From: Desulfobacca acetoxidans
GTDB taxonomy: Bacteria > Desulfobacterota > Desulfobaccia > Desulfobaccales > 0-14-0-80-60-11
Reading direction: 5' to 3'
Length of the DNA: 23,551 bases
NCBI GenBank assembly: GCA_022736495.1
Contig: DZCR01000038.1
Location: forward strand, 1-23,551
The notes below the pieces were generated by a model. That model made no database searches. It was given only the letters and a program-made list of their open reading frames with translations, and was not told the DNA's origin. Position numbers and translations under genes: made by a program. Below are positions 22,428 to 23,551 of the stretch, piece after piece. Within the stretch, counting starts at the first letter, position 1. Every line of letters begins with the position of its first letter.

Positions 22428-23551
22428 CTATGGTTCCGGCCGAGCAACCTCTGGTGGCCATCGTCGGCCGGGCTAACGTGGGGAAATCTACCCTCTTCAA
22501 TCGCCTTACCCGCTCTTCCCAGGCCCTGGTAGCCAATATTCCCGGGGTCACCCGAGATCGCCATTACGGCAGCCTTACCTTCGATGACCACCCCGTCTTA
22601 TTGGTAGATACTGGTGGACTGGTGGGAGGGGAAGAAGACCTCTCCGGGGCGGTGCGGCGTCAGGCCAGCGCAGCGGTCGAGGAGGCCGACGTCATCCTTC
22701 TGGTGATGGACGGCCGCCAAGGCCCCCAGGAAGGGGACGCCGAAGTAGTGGACTATCTGAGGCGCGTCGGCAAGCCCATTTTGCTGGTGGTGAACAAGAT
22801 CGACCACCCCGGCCTGGAAGCCCAGATTTCGGAGTTTTATCGCTTCGGTCTGGATCCGCTCTACCCCGTGTCCGCCACCCATGGTCTGGGCCTGGGGGCT
22901 CTATTGGAGGGTTTGGGAGAGGTTCTGCCGTCTCCCCAGGAACTTTCGCCCCCGGCCCCGGGTATCCGGGTGGCCATCGTGGGCCGACCCAACGTCGGGA
23001 AGTCCTCCCTGATCAACTATTGTTTAGGGGAGGAGCGCCTCCTGGTCAGTCCTCAACCCGGCACTACCCGGGACGCCATCGACTCCTCCTTTACCTGGGA
23101 AGGGGAGGACTACGTCCTGGTGGATACCGCGGGCCTGCGCCGTCCCAGCCATGTGGACCAGGGCCTGGAACGCCAAATGGTTTTGAAGACCATCAAGGCC
23201 TTATCCCGGTCCGAAGTGGCGGTGCTCATGCTGGATGCGGCCGAAGGCCTCACCGGCCAGGACTTGCGCATCATCGGGCTCATCGAGGACCAGGGCAAGG
23301 GTTGCCTGGTGCTGGTGAACAAGTGGGATCTGGTGCGCGACGAGCCCAAGGCGGCCAAAACCCTCCTGGCAAAAGCCACCTCGGGGCTGGAATTCATGGC
23401 CTACGCCCCGGTCTTGCCCGTGTCGGTCCTCACCGGCTATAACCTGAGGCGAATTTTTCCGCTCATCAAGGCGATTCATGCCCAGAGCGGCACCCGGGTA
23501 GGCACCGGAGTCCTCAACCGGCTCCTGCAGGAGATCACCGGCCGGGTGCCC
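22424..23551 (+). CDS. der: Ribosome-assembly GTPase Der (EngA), C-terminally truncated by the window
   Basis: These 376 residues cover both G domains of the double-GTPase Der, which acts in assembly of the 50S ribosomal subunit. First P-loop GRANVGKST (15-23), switch GVTRDR, LVDTGGL and NKID. Second P-loop GRPNVGKSS (from G187), PGTTRDAID, VDTAGL and NKWD. The C-terminal KH-like domain has begun but is cut at the right edge; the full protein would be about 440-450 residues. The start ATG at 22424 overlaps the ctpA stop (ATGA); an in-frame ATG at 22430 is an alternative. Translational coupling with ctpA is likely. Confidence 0.96.
   Translation, partial: MTMVPAEQPLVAIVGRANVGKSTLFNRLTRSSQALVANIPGVTRDRHYGSLTFDDHPVLLVDTGGLVGGEEDLSGAVRRQASAAVEEADVILLVMDGRQGPQEGDAEVVDYLRRVGKPILLVVNKIDHPGLEAQISEFYRFGLDPLYPVSATHGLGLGALLEGLGEVLPSPQELSPPAPGIRVAIVGRPNVGKSSLINYCLGEERLLVSPQPGTTRDAIDSSFTWEGEDYVLVDTAGLRRPSHVDQGLERQMVLKTIKALSRSEVAVLMLDAAEGLTGQDLRIIGLIEDQGKGCLVLVNKWDLVRDEPKAAKTLLAKATSGLEFMAYAPVLPVSVLTGYNLRRIFPLIKAIHAQSGTRVGTGVLNRLLQEITGRVP

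Overview
This is a GC-rich, densely coded bacterial chromosome segment with 23 protein genes, two of them cut by the window edges. Several genes point to a Gram-negative, probably anaerobic lineage close to the Desulfobacterota (former Deltaproteobacteria): an Lpt-type LPS permease, TolC, an ArnT-like lipid glycosyltransferase, GatC/GatA, a transketolase split into two subunits, a membrane pyrophosphatase and paired CtpA-type proteases. The taxonomic placement is inference from gene content; no database search was possible. I found no tRNA, rRNA or CRISPR array.

Layout. (1) 1-5603, minus strand: an envelope-sugar block read from an ArnT-like GT39 glycosyltransferase through an LptF/LptG permease and two SDR sugar-nucleotide epimerases (one a UDP-glucuronate 4-epimerase) to a truncated nucleotide-sugar dehydrogenase. 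(2) 5604-8250: an accessory islet, mntA-hepT-DNA methyltransferase/Mrr-type nuclease fusion, bracketed by REP-like palindromes. The specificity region of the methyltransferase is strikingly AT-rich. (3) 8257-10320, minus: hppA, a proton-pumping pyrophosphatase with K+-independent signature residues and a strong terminator. (4) 10496-12730, minus: a four-gene membrane redox/sulfur module (anchored unknown, anchored rhodanese, MauE/DoxX-like protein, membrane protein). (5) 12935-13561, plus: a HAD phosphatase, convergent with (6) tolC and gatC-gatA on the minus strand (13645-16984). (7) 17363-23551, plus: transketolase N subunit, a small lipoprotein-like gene, transketolase C subunit, a catalytically dead S41 protease homologue, an intact CtpA protease, and der (cut at the right edge).

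How the parts fit. The left block makes and exports surface glycans or modified lipid A. gatCA, der, tkt and hppA are housekeeping functions. The accessory content lies in the islet and in small dispersed repeats: AAAACTG-type heptamer arrays at four loci, GTAGGG-flanked palindromes, and a repeat inserted in frame in the glycosyltransferase.

The most interesting points are the dead/active S41 protease pair, the toxin-antitoxin plus methyltransferase-nuclease operon with a mosaic specificity domain and an antitoxin lacking one catalytic aspartate, and two genes whose only well-placed start codon is ATT.
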